From positions 132,438 through 196,437 of the forward strand of contig CAJNDS010001957.1 of NCBI GenBank assembly GCA_905221605.1: a DNA stretch of 64,000 bases. The letters are read 5' to 3'. The DNA is from Symbiodinium natans (taxonomy: Eukaryota > Sar > Dinophyceae > Suessiales > Symbiodiniaceae). Shown piece after piece: positions 42,405 to 53,739 of this stretch (the first letter of the stretch is position 1; the number at the start of each line of letters is the position of its first letter). Under the pieces are notes generated by a model, which searched no databases, was not told the origin of the DNA, and was given only the letters and a program-made list of their open reading frames with translations. Both the position numbers and the translations under genes were made by a program.

Positions 42405-42467
42405 GCCCTGCGCTCGGAGCTTCGTCGCAAGGAGCGGGCGCTGCAAGAGCTTTGGGCGCAGAGCGAG
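42405..42467 (+). CDS. candidate coiled-coil exon
   Basis: Acceptor CATATTATGAG; ALRSELRRKERALQELWAQ then SE, followed by GAG|GAGCGA, possibly a GA donor. Confidence 0.5.
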
Positions 42468-43401
42468 GAGCGAGGGGGCTGAAGGGACTTGGAGGGGCTC
42501 GCGTTTTATGGCGCTGCGATTCAAGGTAGAATGCTTGCGGTATGTGAAGGTCTTAGATGCGTCAGGCTTTTCCGGTTTGGGAATCAGCTTGTCTTTTGTC
42601 TTTTGTCTTTTGTCTTTCGTTGTGGCTCTGTGTGTGTGTGTGGCAACACCTGAACATGGTGCATCGCAGGGGACCGGGAGGGTGGGGAGGGGGTCCCGGT
42701 CAACGAAGACCCCCCTCCCCAACCCGTGTAAACGTACCTGCGATGGTCTGCCCATGGACTCCTGCGGGAGTAGCTTGGGGACCTCACCCCTCGTTCATCC
42801 CTCACCTCATTTCGCGTTGCATCATTCCTGGCGTCTGGTGCAACAGGGGACGCACCCATACCCCTATTGGTATCATTTCATTCGTTTTCACTTGTGCCAT
42901 TCCTGGTGTCTGGCACAGGTTGGCACAAAATGTTCATGTCACCATCATGCATGACACACGGTCATGTTCTGTCAAAGTACTTTTCATCAGTCCTGGCCTT
43001 GCCAAAGTGTGTGTGTGTGTGTGTGGCTGTTGTTTTTCGACGGCTTGTAGGATTGACGGATACCTTCGACTGGCAAGTTTGCTGCAAGCGTTGAACATCA
43101 ATTTGAGCAACTATGGCAAGAGTGTGCAACAGAGCCTCAACGCCCCAAGCGGAACAGTTGCGGTGGACCACATGCTTGGGATTTAGGATCTGGCAGATCT
43201 GCCGAAGTGTCATGCCAATAATGTCTTGAAGTGTAGAATGGACAGTGGAAGAGAGACCCTGAGGTGATGGAGTCTCGCCTGGAAGAAAGCTACTCTGCCG
43301 GATAGCGTGACGTAACATCTACGAAGAAGACACGCGAGATCTGCGATATTCGACAAGACTGCGCTGAATCCGAACGCGGATGAGCTAAAATTGCTTTTCA
43401 G
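42468..43401. other. intron-like sequence
   Basis: Contains TTTTGTCT repeats (42593-42620) and short GT runs (42630, 43009). No exon recognised. Confidence 0.4.
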
Positions 43402-43473
43402 ACTGGTGTGGACCCTGGGTTGAATGAGTGGGAAGCGGCAACAGACAACCCACGCAAACGAGCAGAGATTGAA
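43402..43473 (+). CDS. candidate exon
   Basis: Strong acceptor TTGCTTTTCAG, donor GAA|GTTTGC; 24 codons in phase 0, TGVDPGLNEWEAATDNPR then KRAEIE. Confidence 0.55.
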
Positions 43474-43712
43474 GTTTGCTCGCCGATGAAGGGCACGACG
43501 GACGTCTGGATCCTTCTGGCCAGTACGCTCAGTACGCTCAAGAGGGCGACTGTGGTGCAGCATGCGAGGTTACCGCGACAACTACTCAGTCTCTTCCCGT
43601 TTGACCTCAGAGTCCGAGAGCTTCATTGGCATTCTGCAGCTTGAGGGCTCCTTAACCTTTCGAATACGGTGCATTCAGCACGCGGCGTATCTCTCCTGGA
43701 ATCGTCGTCGAG

Positions 43713-43745
43713 GACGCCAATGCTATCCAACGCCTGAAAGCTCAG
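43713..43745 (+). CDS. candidate short exon abutting a tandem repeat
   Basis: Acceptor GTCGTCGAG; DANAIQRLKAQ, helical, ending where the GATACAGTGC array begins. A GC donor (CAGT|GCGATA) would lie in the first repeat unit. Confidence 0.4.
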
Positions 43746-43746
43746 T

Positions 43747-43815
43747 GCGATACAGTGCGATACCGTGCGATACAGTGCGATACCGTGCGATACAGAGCGA
43801 TACAGTGCGATACAG
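43747..43815 (+). repeat. GCGATAC(A/C)GT decamer array
   Basis: Seven decamers alternate GCGATACAGT and GCGATACCGT, so the true unit may be 20 bases; the last copies are homogeneous. Confidence 0.93.
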
Positions 43816-44015
43816 CTTGGCACTTGGAGCTTTTCAAAAAGGTGCGGTTTGGTGAGATGGCTTTGCACACATCTGTAACAAGCTTGACCCAACATGAATC
43901 AGCCCACACCTGGCTTTCCGCTGCCGCTCGGGCTCACAGGGTGTTGCTTGACTCCATGACACTCCATGTCCCTGAGAAATGTCAGACTGACACGGTATTT
44001 TGCTGTGTTTGACAG

Positions 44016-44069
44016 CTGTGCTGGAGTGTGCTGCCAGGCATCTGGAACACCTAGGCCTGGCCGAGACAA
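44016..44069 (+). CDS. candidate coiled-coil exon
   Basis: Strong acceptor TGCTGTGTTTGACAG, donor GTGACA; VLECAARHLEHLGLAET. Confidence 0.5.
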
Positions 44070-44239
44070 GTGACACCACAAACTAAGCGAAACCCGTACC
44101 CTGGCTGCATCATGTTGCATCAAGCTGCCAGCCATGGAGTTTGGCTGTGTTCTTCGGGTGTTGCTCGAGTATGGTGTGGCTTGGCGATTCAGCGCGCTGG
44201 AGATTCTTCGTGTAGGAAACTGACGTTGACAACTTGCAG

Positions 44240-44288
44240 CTGCGTGGAGTTGAACAAAAGACTCCATGATCGTAGAGATGATGCTGCT
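44240..44288 (+). CDS. candidate exon
   Basis: Acceptor CAACTTGCAG; CVELNKRLHDRRDDAA, then a possible GC donor. Confidence 0.4.
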
Positions 44289-44616
44289 TGCATCTACACA
44301 CATCTATTCTCTATTCAAGGCTCTATTCATAGAATCTCTCAACAGGTTGGGGGTTGATTATGTGGACTTTCCGTCCTGACCTGCCACCAAGGCTCGAGCA
44401 TCCTCGAGTCAGTGGTCCTTCGTGGAGACGGCCGGTTGTTGTGCATTTCAAGGATGTGGCCTTGGCAGGCTGTCCAATCTAGAATCTCAGTGTGCCGAAG
44501 TGAGTGCAGCTTGCCCAGACGGTTTCACCAAGTTGTACAGACAGAAAAGTACTTATGTTGAGCTTAGGCAGTTGCAGAAAACATAGAGTTCAAAGAAAGA
44601 GTTCAAGGTGTGAAGG

Positions 44617-44760
44617 ATGGATCAGTCCGTCTTGGTTTGCCGTCGTATCAGGGATGGTCGGGGCATGCGGACAGTCTCATGTTCCAATGCTGTGCCTGAA
44701 GCGCAGGGCACAGTGTGCGATGTCCTGCGGGAGGCAGCCTCAAGCTACCGCGACGTTTAG
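44617..44760 (+). CDS. candidate exon, possibly terminal
   Basis: An open frame MDQSVLVCRRIRDGRGM, EAQGTVCDVLREAASSYRDV ends at TAG 44758. The second half looks coding. It could be the 3-prime exon of the coiled-coil gene, or be spliced at GAC|GTTTAG. A short KSTYVELRQLQK frame precedes it at about 44543. Confidence 0.4.
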   Translation: MDQSVLVCRRIRDGRGMRTVSCSNAVPEAQGTVCDVLREAASSYRDV

Positions 44761-45383
44761 GCTCAAAGTTGGCCTTTCTCCCCGAGGAAGCCCTGTGAAC
44801 GAGCCAGGCCCGAACCTGAGACAAATACCAAGCCACATGAAGCAGAACCGCTACGCGCCTTGGACACGTCCAGTCTCGTTGTTTGATCGAACATTGCAGA
44901 CCTGCTCGCCCCTTGCATGAACCCTGAGCTCTCTTGATGCGTCGGTGCAGTGCACCCAACGCAGGTGGAGGGAGGCTGTACGCCTCGCCACTTCGTCTCG
45001 CAAGCAGGTTTTACTTCACGGGCTCTGCAAAAGAAAGGCTTCTGAGCCAGGCCCGGTCCTACTGTGCATAAACTGTTCACGTAACATTGGTATGTCCGCA
45101 CTCTACACTGGGTTCGCACCTGTAGAGTCACATTCTGCACATGGTTAGGCCTGGTCTTGTTTTGGTAGCTTTCGTAAGCTCCTAAACCAGCGCCTTGCAA
45201 AGGACTATACAGTATGCACACCCTTCCAACCCGCTCCATGTGCGCAGGCTAGATCTCTCGATCACATTGAAGAAACGCCATCGCCCTCGGCGGTGCGACC
45301 TCGCTTGCCGCTCGTCTTCTATGGTCAAGGAAGCTGAGTCTAGCGGGTCTGTCTGGCTGTCGTCAGTTAGCCAGTCAGTCAGT
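44761..45383. other. no gene recognised
   Basis: A 158-codon minus frame is open here but has no family resemblance and no supporting splice sites. Confidence 0.35.
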
Positions 45384-45575
45384 TAGTTAGTTTGTTTGTT
45401 TATTCGTTTGTTTGTTTTGTTTGTTTGTGCGGACGCGCATCTCTCTCTCTCTCTCTCCCCCTCTCTCTCTCTCTCCTTGTTTTTTTTGTTGCTTGCTTGC
45501 TTGTTCGTTTGTTTGTTTGTTTGTTTGTTTGCTTGCTTGTTTGCTTGCTTGCTTGTTTGTTTGTTTGTGCGTGTG
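45384..45575 (+). repeat. TTTG / CTTG tetranucleotide and TC dinucleotide cluster
   Basis: GTTAGTTTGTTTG-type units (45384-45428), a CT run (45441-45476), then mixed TTTG and CTTG units. All frames are open as Phe/Val/Cys/Leu runs, an artefact. Confidence 0.93.
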
Positions 45576-45899
45576 TTTGTGCCAAGCTGCTGAACACAAG
45601 CTTAGCTCAGTGCGTGTGAGTGTTGGGTTGCACATCACATGCGGCCCCCGAACTGTACCTTGCTGCTGGCTTTCGGCACCAAGACCGCATCGAACGCACT
45701 CTATGCGCAGCAGGGATTGAGTGCCTTTCGGCTGCAAGATGCTGCAGGAACGATGAAGGGGCAACAATTTTCGGTATTTCGGGGCGGGGGAATGTTCCGG
45801 ACACGGTGCCAGCCAAGTGCAGAACGCAGAATCCGAAAAAGAGTGGGGACACGAAGTTCAGGGATTGCTGTTGCTCCCACGGGATTCTGGATAGAGCAG

Positions 45900-45980
45900 G
45901 TGTCAACCATTTTGGAGGGAAATATGACAAAATATGTGAACACTTTGGCAGCTGCCCAGATTCGTGAAGGCACAAAGCAG
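45900..45980 (+). CDS. candidate exon, mixed helical
   Basis: Acceptor GATAGAGCAG, donor CAG|GTGACA; 27 codons in phase 0, VSTILEGNMTKYVNTLAA then AQIREGTKQ. The same frame is open upstream from 45639. Confidence 0.55.
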
Positions 45981-46507
45981 GTGACAAGCGTGACAGGCCC
46001 GCGTTTGGAGTCCTAAACCAACCCCAAACTTGGCCCTAAGCCTAAACATGCCCACGTGAGTTTTGCCCGCTAAGGCCTCGAGATTATTCATACACGATGA
46101 CCCCTGCTTCACCACGACATTCTTCCTTGGACGCCTGCTTTCAGGACGGTTCCTGCGGTTTTCAGACTTAGGAAGCAGTTTCGCCCACAGGGTAATAACC
46201 AGATTGGCTGGTATGTGGGTACGCTCTGAGCAATTTTTCGGAATTGCTCTCGCGCGAAGTCTCGTGCGTAAGCAGCCCCCAAGCCTGAACAAGCTATGCT
46301 GTTGCCTTGTCACGAAGTTCGCAGGGTGCTGCCGATCTCGGCCTGCCGCTTTACGTCTCCGTGGCGCTAGCCATGGCATGCGCCTGAGGACTTGGGGAAA
46401 GGGGAGGTCGACTGTGTCTCCTCTCCATCAGGCCAATCACTCCTTTCTTTCGATTTCTCATCGATTTCTCATCACCTTCCAATGTGACCAAACCGCGAAA
46501 CAAGCAG

Positions 46508-46561
46508 GTCTTGGCCTCCGGGCTCCTGCGCATGGCCATAGCCCCGGAACAGCGCCCTAGT
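46508..46561 (+). CDS. candidate exon
   Basis: Acceptor GAAACAAGCAG, donor AGT|GTGAGG; 18 codons in phase 0, VLASGLLRMAIAPEQRPS. Confidence 0.5.
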
Positions 46562-46826
46562 GTGAGGGGTACGAACGGAGCTTCGGCTAGTGCAGCAAAG
46601 CCTCAACCCTAAGCCACTGAAGCAGCCTAAACTTGACAACCTGCCAGGTGAGCTCCATCTCTCCAGCGAGTTCGAAAGAGACGTGTTTTGCAGCCGAGGG
46701 CATTTATGACTGGTGTAACTTGCGCCAGGACCCGACGCCCTCAGACTCAAGCTAGCTAAGAGGCCTCGTGAACCTCTTGTAGACTAGGAGGTGCTCCAAA
46801 GCAGTTTGCGAAGCCGATTTGCGCAG

Positions 46827-46898
46827 GACTTGAGGGCGCTGATCAGTTTTGGTCTGGGCGCTGTATTGTGTGGGTGGGCGCGATGGAAGGACCCAGTT
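46827..46898 (+). CDS. candidate exon, hydrophobic
   Basis: Acceptor GATTTGCGCAG, donor GTT|GTGAGG; 24 codons in phase 0, DLRALISFGLGAVLCGWA then RWKDPV. The middle could be part of a membrane helix. Confidence 0.5.
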
Positions 46899-47533
46899 GT
46901 GAGGGTCTCAGGGAATACAGGATGCCAGAACCTACAGCCTCCCTCACCCACATTGACATGTTCTTGTGAACAGCTCACGCTGGCCATGTTTCGGAGGCAT
47001 CAGCCCTAAAAACAAACATAGATCAACGAAAATGTCACTTGAATAAAATTGGGGTTTAGATGCAGGAGATGTCCAATCGTGAAGCTTCTGGACAAGTAGA
47101 CCCGTTAGAGTCCCGAGCTCGGATCGGGACCAAGGGCTGGGAGCGCTAGTCAGCAAGCACCGAAGACCTGCTAAACAATACAGGAAGCACCATTTATTTG
47201 CCACGCTGTGGATGCCCAAACACGTCTTTTGCTGGGAGGCGTGTGGGCGAGTTGGATCCTGCATCGGTTCACCGGCAGGCAAAGCCAGAGTCTCTGCCGC
47301 CACAAAACAAACAACCGGCCAATCACAACAACCGCACAAAGGCCCTTACCGCACTGTTGGTTTTTTCGCGTGCACACTGCTGGTCCAGCTCCAGCTCTTC
47401 GCAAAATTGAGAGACAACAGAACTCGCGACTGCTTGCTGGTGCTGCGAGGCCTGGCGGGGTACCCCTCGTCGTAGAAGTAGGCGACGATCGCATCAGACA
47501 CTGGAGCCCATTTCCAAAAGCGGGCGCTTCCAG

Positions 47534-47578
47534 GCAACACAAGCAAGTCTCCGGCAGATCGAAAAACGCCAGCTTCCG
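47534..47578 (+). CDS. candidate coiled-coil exon
   Basis: Acceptor GGCGCTTCCAG; ATQASLRQIEKRQ. A second frame (RVREWREDREATRATLS, about 47590-47640) is also helical. Boundaries are open. Confidence 0.4.
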
Positions 47579-48781
47579 CGCCGATGCCCGGGTTCGCGAA
47601 TGGCGGGAGGATCGAGAAGCGACTCGCGCGACGCTTTCAGGACTTTGCGTGTCAAAGGGTTCAATAAGTGTCATGGCTTAAAAGAACAGGGTGTGCCCTG
47701 GCATGAAGAGCATGAGACCTGAGGCGTGTTCAGCTCTTCTCCTACATGATGTAGCCCCAGAGCTATAAATTTGACGTTTCAAAGCATACATTTCTAGTTC
47801 AATTGTATAGTTTTCACACTCATTGAGGATCAGCAGGAAGTCGAGAAACACCCCTCGGCCAATGAACCAGCAGTTTTCATCTATCCCATTTCGCCTGCAT
47901 TGCTGATCCTCTCGGGCCACGCCAGCCATCTGGCCGTGGATGGGGGTGAACCGAATTCTGGCTATTTCAGTTCAAACAGACAGAAAACAGCAGTGCTCGT
48001 TGCGCTGCCGCTGTGAGATTGTGATGCAGCATCATGTCCGGGTCCTGTCGGGTTGCAAGTTGCAACATGCGCTGTGGCTGAAGCTGTTGAGGCTCCATGC
48101 TATCTAAATCCATGGCCGGGCAAACTCAAACATAGGACCGAGCAGGCAACCGCCACCAAGGACGTCTAAATTTGACTCACACCGTTGTAAGCTCCAGCAT
48201 ACTTTGATGACGACGACAGAGAACTCTGAGGGGGTTGACCGACGGTGAGCGGCGGACATCGCGAATGCAAGTTGGTGCCAAAGCAGGGCTCTCAGGAGTG
48301 CGGACGTCTCTTTGCTTTCAGTATCAAATCTTCCAAGTGGTATTGGGGCTTTTCCAGGGCTCTAGGATGTGCGTTGTGCATTTTGTGCTACGTTTCTGCG
48401 CTTTGCGCGATTGGCTGATTACAGCGGGAAGCTGAGCTGACTCTCCATCTGATGCTGATGCAAACGACCTAAATAGCACAAAACTTCAGGCGGTCAAGAT
48501 AATGCTTCGGATGTTTCGTCGTATAGCTTTAGTTCTGAGCATCTGACAGCCTCGATTTGGGCTTGAGCCAGACTTTGACACGAAGCGTTTTTGTGGAAGC
48601 ATTGCTTACCTTTTTAGCTTGGATTTGTGAAATTCGTGAACGTAATGCTCGAACCCCAAGCTCCCTCAAACTCGCCACACCCAAGATCGAACACCTTTAG
48701 GCCTTTGGGACCTTTGGCGTGCTGGTTGGGTGCTTGTAGAGAACATGGCAACACATTGCAACACGTCTATGGTGTGCTGAG
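47579..48781. other. no firm gene; minus frame with membrane character
   Basis: A minus-strand frame at 47690-47925 (IDENCWFIGRGVFLDFLLI, NECENYTIELEMYALKRQ) has protein-like composition and could mark a minus-strand exon inside the plus block. No splice pair was settled. Confidence 0.3.
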
Positions 48782-48901
48782 GACATTGAGGTTGTGGCCG
48801 AAGGCCCGAAGAACGTTGAGGGCACGGGCCCGGAGATGGGCCGCTGGGGCCAGCTCCCGCAAGGCCATCCCCAGAAGTCGCACAAGTCGCACAGTGGCCG
48901 G
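48782..48901 (+). CDS. candidate exon, Gly/Pro/Lys-rich
   Basis: Acceptor GTGTGCTGAG, strong donor CGG|GTAAGG; 40 codons in phase 0, DIEVVAEGPKNVEGTG, PEMGRWGQLPQGHPQKSH. Confidence 0.5.
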
Positions 48902-49350
48902 GTAAGGGCTGCCGCGTCGGTTTTTGTTTCGTCTTCCGCTTGGGAAGAAGTATTTTCCGAGTCTTGCGGCTGCACTTTGGATTGGGGTTTACGTTTGATT
49001 TGGGGGTCTTGGGGCATGATCCCAAGGCCACTGAATACTTAGGCTGTTGACAAAAACAATGCATGTTCTGACATCACCACACCGTGCCGCCACGCAACGC
49101 CCGCCATCAGGGAGGCTTGCCAGGCCGGGTCCCAACCGGAAACAACCCACACAAAAGCCTTGAAACCGGCCTGCAGCGGTCAGCCCAGTGCCGGCATTCG
49201 GGTGTGGAATACTTTTTTGTGCGGATGAGTCCTGTCGGCGACATCTCGGCTTTTGCTTGCTTTTGCTTTTTTTTTGATGTCAGCATGTCTGCCATGGCTG
49301 CAAAAAACATATCACTTCCTGCTTGAACACCAGTGGGCCAGCAATTTCAG

Positions 49351-49427
49351 ATGCCGAACCAGGCCTCGTGAAGGCTCTGGCCTCTCGGAACGGCGCCCTG
49401 CTGACGATTGCTCGTGGAGATGCTCAG
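49351..49427 (+). CDS. candidate exon with GC donor
   Basis: Acceptor GCAATTTCAG; two bases plus 25 codons, AEPGLVKALASRNGALLT then IARGDAQ, ending CAG|GCAGGG. Confidence 0.5.
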
Positions 49428-49529
49428 GCAGGGTCCTTCCTTTCCAAATGTTTCTGGAACTGTACAAGCCAAGCCGTGCAGGCCATTGCAGGACCCCATC
49501 CCCATGCAAAGACGCAAAGATCGGCCCAG

Positions 49530-49578
49530 GCTTCCAGGGCAGCCGCCCAGAAGCTGGCAGCAGCAACAAACACTCGAG
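49530..49578 (+). CDS. candidate short exon
   Basis: Acceptor TCGGCCCAG, donor GTTCCA; ASRAAAQKLAAATNTR. Confidence 0.5.
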
Positions 49579-49768
49579 GTTCCACTTGGCTGCTGTTGAG
49601 GGACCGCCTAGGAGCACTGAGCAAGGTGCAGCATGCGCCTGTGTTTCATCCGTGGATCTGGCTGTCCAGTGTTCTGCTTTCTACGGATCTACAGTCTGGA
49701 CATGACCATCCGTGATATCTGTCCCTCTATCTTTGTATTATCCACACAGCTCGGATGCTATGCTGCAG

Positions 49769-49829
49769 GCTACACTGGCGCCCCCAATGGAGCAGGCCGT
49801 CATGAGACCGTCGGCCCAGATGCTTCCAG
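49769..49829 (+). CDS. candidate exon
   Basis: Acceptor TATGCTGCAG; ATLAPPMEQAVMRPSAQML. Donor unresolved. Confidence 0.4.
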
Positions 49830-50199
49830 GGGCTACGACGTGCAGGAGTGCAAGCACGCTCTATGTTGGGATCGGCTTGCCCAGTCTGTCTTAAGCTCCA
49901 TCGAAGAAGAACACACCCCCTTCTCATTTCTTGCTATGTGTCCCACTACCACAGACTTGAGCCACTGACAGACCACATGAGACATGGCTTTACCGACACA
50001 ATGATGCTGCCTAATTACGCAAAGAAGACCAGCTGCTCAGCTTTGTGATACCGCCAGGAATACGCAGCGATTTGGCAGGCTTTGTCACAGGAGCGCGTGG
50101 AGGGGGTGCAGCAATTGTCATCTTGCACAGCATGCTGCCAACTAGTGGGCTGCATGACCGGGAAATGGGAAATGGCTGTGGTGTGTTGTTGTCTCAACT

Positions 50200-50748
50200 A
50201 TGGGAACACATGACTCGGTGAATGCCGGCCTGGCAGTAGTACTGGAGCTGTGTTTCCAGCCTACGGCATCCGCAAGGAGAAGCAGTGGCCAAGTGTGCAG
50301 CGATTCTCTGTCATCGGACCGTCTGGCTGGGAGCCCCAGGCTTCGCTGTATCGCATATTTACCCACTCGTCCGCACTTTTTTAAACAGTGTAGTGCTAAT
50401 GTTGCTGTGCAGTATAGGGCCCATCCAGCTGACGCCGAGCAGCTTGCATACTGGTTTCGCCTAAATCCTCAACCCCCCAAAGCCCAGATTCCCTCAACCC
50501 TACACCTCATCTTCCTGGGAGCGACGCCAAGATTCCCTCACGAGGGCATCACCTCGCCTCACAAGGGGGATAAAAAAGCGGCGCCATTGTGGGTGGGCTA
50601 TTATCTTGGAGTGATGTTCAACCGTCCCAGAGGGTACCTCCAAGGGATCATGACCGATTACTGCATGGCACGCAGAGAAGCGGAACTTCTTGACTTGCTA
50701 GGGACTTCCCCAAGTCCACTCCAGCCCACACATGGTATGTCTTTTTAA
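50200..50748 (+). CDS. open frame, uncertain exon(s)
   Basis: A 182-codon frame. Parts look coding: YRAHPADAEQLAYWFRL after an acceptor GCTGTGCAG at 50413, and LWVGYYLGVMFNRPRGYL, QGIMTDYCMARREAELLDLL near the end. The rest is less convincing, so two exons in one frame or a single exon are possible. No family recognised. Confidence 0.35.
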   Translation: MGTHDSVNAGLAVVLELCFQPTASARRSSGQVCSDSLSSDRLAGSPRLRCIAYLPTRPHFFKQCSANVAVQYRAHPADAEQLAYWFRLNPQPPKAQIPSTLHLIFLGATPRFPHEGITSPHKGDKKAAPLWVGYYLGVMFNRPRGYLQGIMTDYCMARREAELLDLLGTSPSPLQPTHGMSF

Positions 50749-51075
50749 TAGCTACTTTTGATTGCCGATGCTTTCACTTTCTTCCCCATGGCTCCCCAGA
50801 GATCAAGCACGTGAGGTGCTGAGTTCTTGGAGACCGTGAAAGGTGTGGTGTCCAGCACCATGGGCGGGGAGCCAGAAAAGGCGCAGTGGGCTGAAGGGTT
50901 CATATTCGACGAGGGTTCCGGCGTTTCTGCTCACTTCAGCTCGTTGCTGCGATGGCCAGATCGAAGTGGTGGAGAAAACACGATTTCAATCTGTTCGTGC
51001 GGGCCCCAGGAGTGGCAACGACATGAGTAAACCCATAAGAGCCGAAGTCCTATGGATGGTGGTGGATGGTTGTGG

Positions 51076-51250
51076 ATAAGAGAGCTGGCGATACTGAGGT
51101 TTGGACGTGTGCTGCGCTTCGCCCGACGAGTTCTGCTTGCTCCACAGCCGGCTGAAGAGCATACCGAACGCCAGATTCTTGCTATGAGGCTCGCTGGTCC
51201 CAAGCGACCTCCAGCTAATGCTAGGAGCTTCGTGAACTTTGTGCTCAGTC
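51076..51250 (+). CDS. candidate exon with S4-like arginine spacing
   Basis: Reads ELAILRFGRVLRFARRVLL, with arginine at every third position four times in a hydrophobic helix, as in S4 voltage sensors. The downstream part (EEHTERQILAMRLAGPKRPP) is charged. An ordinary basic amphipathic helix is the alternative. Acceptor and donor were not fixed. Confidence 0.3.
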
Positions 51251-51542
51251 CCATGAGAAAGCTCCAGAGAATTGACACATACATGATGCTATCCGAGTCG
51301 CCGCCAGCTCTAGTCACAATTAACAAGACATGGCTCAGGGAGTGTTTGGGATGCGAGTGAGCTTTCTGGAGCTGGAGCGCCAAGTACACTTTCGTGATGC
51401 CCAGATGCCCAGTTTTCAGCAAGGGGGCGATGGGCGCTGGCCTTTTGTCGCTGGTGCCCGCCCTATTCGGTCAGTTCTCAACACGACCCTCTATGCTGGT
51501 GAAAAGATGTGCCGTGCTGGAGCATCCTTGCTTGCTGGTCAG

Positions 51543-51600
51543 GAAGATGGGGTCAGCCTTGTGCTCAATGGCGCATATGATAGTTTTCTACTACATTTTT
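51543..51600 (+). CDS. candidate exon, membrane helix
   Basis: Acceptor CTTGCTGGTCAG, possible donor TTT|GTTGCA; one base plus 19 codons, KMGSALCSMAHMIVFYYIF. It could be an S5-type segment following the S4-like helix, but other frames are open. Confidence 0.35.
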
Positions 51601-52844
51601 GTTGCATAAGAGCAAGAGAACGTGGTCGAACTGTTCCTGATTTTGCTGATCATGCTGTAATAGCTGTAAGCAGGATACATTCGAACGTCATCTGAGAACT
51701 CTCTTCGACATCTTCGACTCTTCTCGGGCTCGAGGGAAGTCCCGTAGAGAAGTACCTTGGCGGCTGCAGCAAAGGCCCGGTAAGCAGGGGCAGGCAAGGG
51801 CGCGTCATTCAACTGAGCAGCAAAAAAGGCCTCTATGGAAGTTTGCAGAGGCTGCTCCTTTGGATATTGCTGGATGTTCGGGTAGCTGCTGTCGGCGCTG
51901 GCTTGACAAGGGATGACAATCATTCTCTCCACATTGCCTTGGATGCGCACATGCCTTTCGAGGTATCCGGGATGTCGCTGGCGGTGAAGGCCGGCATGGC
52001 CAAGCCCGGTGCACAGAGAGATAGAAGGGTATCGCAAGGTTCACGGACGTTCCAAGGGAATCGGAATCAATCGTATTCGCGCCGGGAGGGACTCGCTTAG
52101 TTCCAGCATCCTACGGAAACAAAGTCCCTAAGCCCTAAACCCTTTCCCTACACCCAAAACTCTTAAAACCAAGCTGTGTAGCTTGCGAGCGTGCGCTCCT
52201 GGAGCTCTGTGATGTGCATGAGCTGCGCACGAGAGACATATGAGTCGAAAATTCCCAGCCATGCTGCAGCCTTCTGAAGCAAGACACCGACCACAAAGCC
52301 TGGCCAGGCCAGCGAGTGGAACCCGGGCAGATCCAATTTTTCGGTATGTGGATAAGTCGGGAAGCTAGGTTAATAGAAATCTCCTAGTCTCCTGATGTTT
52401 TTAATTGATGTACGAAATCTCTGAGTGCTCGGCACGCAAGACCAGAAGGGGTTGCAAAACAAAATCGTGTATTGCAGTTGAGTTGGTGGTGGCCGTGAGG
52501 ACCATTAGCTTGCAAAACGATACGGAAAACACCACAAGGCTTTGCAGGCTTTAGATCGTACGTGCCCAGACCTTCGGTCGCTTGGCCAGGGCCTTGAACG
52601 AAAATAGACAATAACCGGTATGTTAACTTGTGATTCACGAAACGTTATCTGCTCCATTCATCAAAGCCTCAAGCCACGAGAATGGCCATCGCTCTGCGTG
52701 GTCCCAAACATTTCCTTCTATTCCGAGTGTCTTTTGGTGTGTTTTTTGGTGTAGAAACACTGTAAAACGATAAGGAGCTTAAAAAGGGTGATAAACATAA
52801 ATTAGAGACAAGCATGTGGGAAAACTCTCATTTTTTAACAGCCA
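51601..52844. other. no firm gene
   Basis: A plus frame around 51870-52030 (DDNHSLHIALDAHMPFEV, SGMSLAVKAGMAKPGAQR) may be coding. A few CCCTAAACCC words lie at 52125-52145. Confidence 0.3.
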
Positions 52845-52868
52845 CCCCCCCCCCCCCCCCCCCCCCCC
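52845..52868 (+). repeat. poly-C run (24)
   Basis: Uninterrupted cytosines. Confidence 0.95.
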
Positions 52869-53739
52869 TCCCAAGTTTGCCCCAAGGGGGGTGTCACTGA
52901 GGAGACCTGCAACTGCACTGCAGCGACTGGGTCGGCTCCGTGCCCCGCTCGGGAGCCCAAAAGTGCTGCAACAACGCAAGTTTTGGGTGTCCACCGTCGG
53001 GTTCACTTTGGGCTCACACAGATATTCTGAGTTCGGCCCGAGAAACACTGAACCCCAAGTAGGGCCTGCGGAAAGCCAGTATATTGCCCGACCCCGTCCT
53101 CCTTTGCTGGGTGCTCGTTGTGTTTTGCCGAGGTCTGGACGCAGGGCGCTCGGCAAAGCAGCAGATTGGCAGTGTCTGGGAGGTTTGTGAGTCTGCATTG
53201 ACATCAGTCTCGATATGGGTGGGTCATGGTGGGTCCAATAGAGAGCAGCGGGGCTTGCGGTACTTAGAGTCACTGGAGTGGCCATACAGAGCATTCGCTG
53301 CTGAGACTTCATCCCGGAGAGCCACCTGAACGAATTGGCCAGGAATGGGGGGTTGGGAGGGCTTCGGTATGGAGCACCGGGCTGTCAAGCCCGAGCTAAG
53401 TTGCCCGCAATCCGCCGTATACCGCTTCTTCTGTGCGGCCCGGGAGGATGCTAGACTGCACCTCAGCCGTGAGTGGCTTCCGAGTCAGGCCCGTTGGGGA
53501 CCGGGATGGAAGAGTGCCGGGGTTGCTGGTCACCGACACTCTGCACTTTATGTTTCTTCTATTGTTAATGCCGATGAATGCTGCAAGGCGGATCGGCATC
53601 AATGATTCCGTCTGGTTGGTCACGTGCCCTGCCAATCCGGAGGGCTGGATGATCAAAAAGGCTGGGCTGGCCGAACCACTCATCGCTTGCGTCTTCCTCT
53701 GCGCCTGGGGGCACGCATTCTTTTTTCTTGTTTGTTTTG
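52869..53739. other. no firm gene
   Basis: A hydrophobic plus frame (LLVTDTLHFMFLLLLMPM near 53525) and a second frame (SALYVSSIVNADECCKAD) overlap; neither has clear boundaries. Confidence 0.3.

Noticed and set aside
44763-45239. 158-codon minus-strand frame
   Set aside because: No recognisable motif, no clear splice sites, opposite to the local coding strand.
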